Shown piece by piece: positions 63,068-64,000 of a stretch of DNA of 64,000 nucleotides. The notes under the pieces are model-generated. The model had not been told where the DNA came from. It did not search any database and saw only the letters and a program-made list of their open reading frames with translations. The DNA is from Rubellicoccus peritrichatus (lineage in GTDB: Bacteria > Verrucomicrobiota > Verrucomicrobiia > Opitutales > Cerasicoccaceae): positions 1,302,001 to 1,366,000 of the forward strand of contig NZ_CP136920.1 of the NCBI RefSeq assembly GCF_033100135.1, in the 5' to 3' direction. The position numbers and the translations under genes were made by a program. The stretch's first letter is position 1. Each line of letters opens with the position of its first letter.

Positions 63068-64000
63068 ATGTCGGCACTTTCTTACAACTATCTCCATGAA
63101 TCCCTCGCCGCACAGCCTCTCTTTGAGGATAAAACCTGGCGTCTTTCGCCCGAGGCATGGCGTTTGTCGCAGAAGCAGGTTGATGAGCTGGAGAAAATCG
63201 GACAGGCCTGTTTGGAGTTCTATCGAGCGCTGGATACGCTTTATCAGCGTTCGGCCGCAAAGAAGAACCTTTTACGGAACCGTGATCTAAACGCTTCCTG
63301 GGTTTCCAGTTACCTGGATCGGGGCAAGCCGCGCAGACTGATTGAGCATGCACGATTGAAGGAACTGAGATCCAATGTTCCCTGTGTGATTCGTCCCGAC
63401 CTGCTGATGACTGAAGATGGTTTTGCCCTGACTGAGCTGGATTCTGTCCCTGGCGGTTTTGGGCTGACCGCTTTCCTCAACAAACTTTATTCAAGTGAAA
63501 CGGATATCATTGGTGGTGATGGGGATGCCATGATCGAGGCTTTCTTTGACACACTCGCTGCACAGGTCCCTGATGTCGAAAACCCTGTTGTCGCGATCAT
63601 TGTTAGTGATGAGGCAGCCACCTACCGCCCGGAATTTGACTATATTGCTGAAGTCCTCCGCTCCAAAGCAAAGCATGTCCATGTGCGGCATCCGGATGAT
63701 ATTATGCCGATGGGCAACAAGCTCTTCGTGCCGGTGGAAGGAAATCCACTCCAAATTGATGTGATCTATCGCTTTTGGGAGCTGTTTGATCTCGGAAACG
63801 TTTCAACTGCAGAGCTCATTCTGACCGCAGCCGAGGAGGGTGAGGTCGTCGTGACTCCGCCGATGAAGGCTTATCATGAGGAAAAGCTCAATCTGGCTTT
63901 GCTGCATCACCATGCGCTTGAGGATTTCTGGCGGGAAAATCTATCCAAAGGCGCCTTTCGGACGCTTCGCAAGATTGTGCCTCACTCCTGGGTGATGGAT
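63068..64000 (+). CDS. Hypothetical protein, ATP-grasp-like N-terminus, truncated by window end
   Basis: An open frame from ATG 63068 runs for 311 codons to the window edge without a stop, so it is 3'-truncated. It begins MSALSYNYLHESLAAQP; an in-frame ATG at 63038 is an alternative. Notable segments are VIRPDLLMTEDGFALTELDSVPGGFGLTAFLNKL, VVAIIVSDEAATYRPEFDYIAEVLRS and IDVIYRFWELFDLGNV, which recall the pre-ATP-grasp part of circularly permuted ATP-grasp or glutathionylspermidine-synthase-like proteins. That is a pattern impression, not a confirmed family. Function unknown. Confidence 0.6.
   Translation, partial: MSALSYNYLHESLAAQPLFEDKTWRLSPEAWRLSQKQVDELEKIGQACLEFYRALDTLYQRSAAKKNLLRNRDLNASWVSSYLDRGKPRRLIEHARLKELRSNVPCVIRPDLLMTEDGFALTELDSVPGGFGLTAFLNKLYSSETDIIGGDGDAMIEAFFDTLAAQVPDVENPVVAIIVSDEAATYRPEFDYIAEVLRSKAKHVHVRHPDDIMPMGNKLFVPVEGNPLQIDVIYRFWELFDLGNVSTAELILTAAEEGEVVVTPPMKAYHEEKLNLALLHHHALEDFWRENLSKGAFRTLRKIVPHSWVMD

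Noticed and set aside
1-64000. tRNA, rRNA and CRISPR arrays
   Set aside because: No cloverleaf, rRNA core or spaced direct-repeat array could be recognised by eye; a covariance-model scan would be decisive.

Overview
The window is bacterial chromosomal DNA, close-packed and coding on both strands. The gene set suggests a marine-type Verrucomicrobiota, probably Opitutae (Puniceicoccales/Opitutales-like). This is an inference from several features together: a Lys/Ala-rich histone H1-like tail protein, RNase HIII beside RNase HII, a prepilin-like protein of the kind common in this phylum, DUF1961/LamG-type and beta-helix polysaccharide proteins, a twin-arginine Gfo/Idh/MocA oxidoreductase, and small hypothetical proteins of a type seen in Verrucomicrobiota. 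No rRNA, tRNA, CRISPR array, prophage or complete insertion sequence was recognised.

Layout. 0-4.2 kb: the start of a leftward gene running off the edge, an NAD(P)-binding epimerase-like protein, an MFS transporter with a strong hairpin terminator just upstream, and two overlapping lipoprotein genes. 4.4-8.4 kb: a metabolic run in which a DAO-type FAD oxidoreductase is translationally coupled (ATGA) to an MnmM/YtqB-type tRNA methyltransferase, followed by an SGNH hydrolase and an esterase. 8.4-15.2 kb: a lipoprotein, an AEC permease followed by a 160-bp MITE with TA target duplication, a pilin-like protein, DNA polymerase X and an acyl-CoA-synthetase-like enzyme. 15.5-17.9 kb: nrfHA for nitrite ammonification. 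17.9-24.6 kb: a SulP transporter, panC, nadB, tcdA and an MFS transporter.

24.9-36.5 kb is a surface-glycan and export region: two GT4 glycosyltransferases flanking a flippase, a beta-helix protein without a signal peptide, a large secreted beta-helix protein with a duplicated lectin-like domain, and a DevBCA-type ABC exporter. 36.5-41.6 kb is a five-gene ExbB/ExbD/TonB-like energy-transduction operon led by a large TPR protein. 41.6-49.2 kb holds a rhomboid protease, a ferredoxin, a TauE-type permease, a NupC permease, and a urea/amide-type binding lipoprotein directly upstream of a chemoreceptor. 49.3-55.8 kb holds rnhC, rnhB, pdxJ, an H1-like/starch-binding-like fusion, a DUF374 acyltransferase and leuA. 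56.2-64 kb holds an OprB porin, a DUF481-type protein, a Tat-type oxidoreductase, prfB with its programmed +1 frameshift, a DUF1961-like protein and a truncated final gene.

Repeats are a theme. A four-copy family of GAAGTGAGAAGGCAGAAG inverted repeats sits at gene ends (20.7, 50.3, 51.1 and 53.4 kb) and has been absorbed into the C-terminus of RNase HII. The MITE at 10.1 kb overlaps a stop codon without destroying it. The most promising functional leads are the two-gene replacement for MnmC, the binding-protein/chemoreceptor pair with no transporter, and the histone-tail/starch-binding-like fusion.
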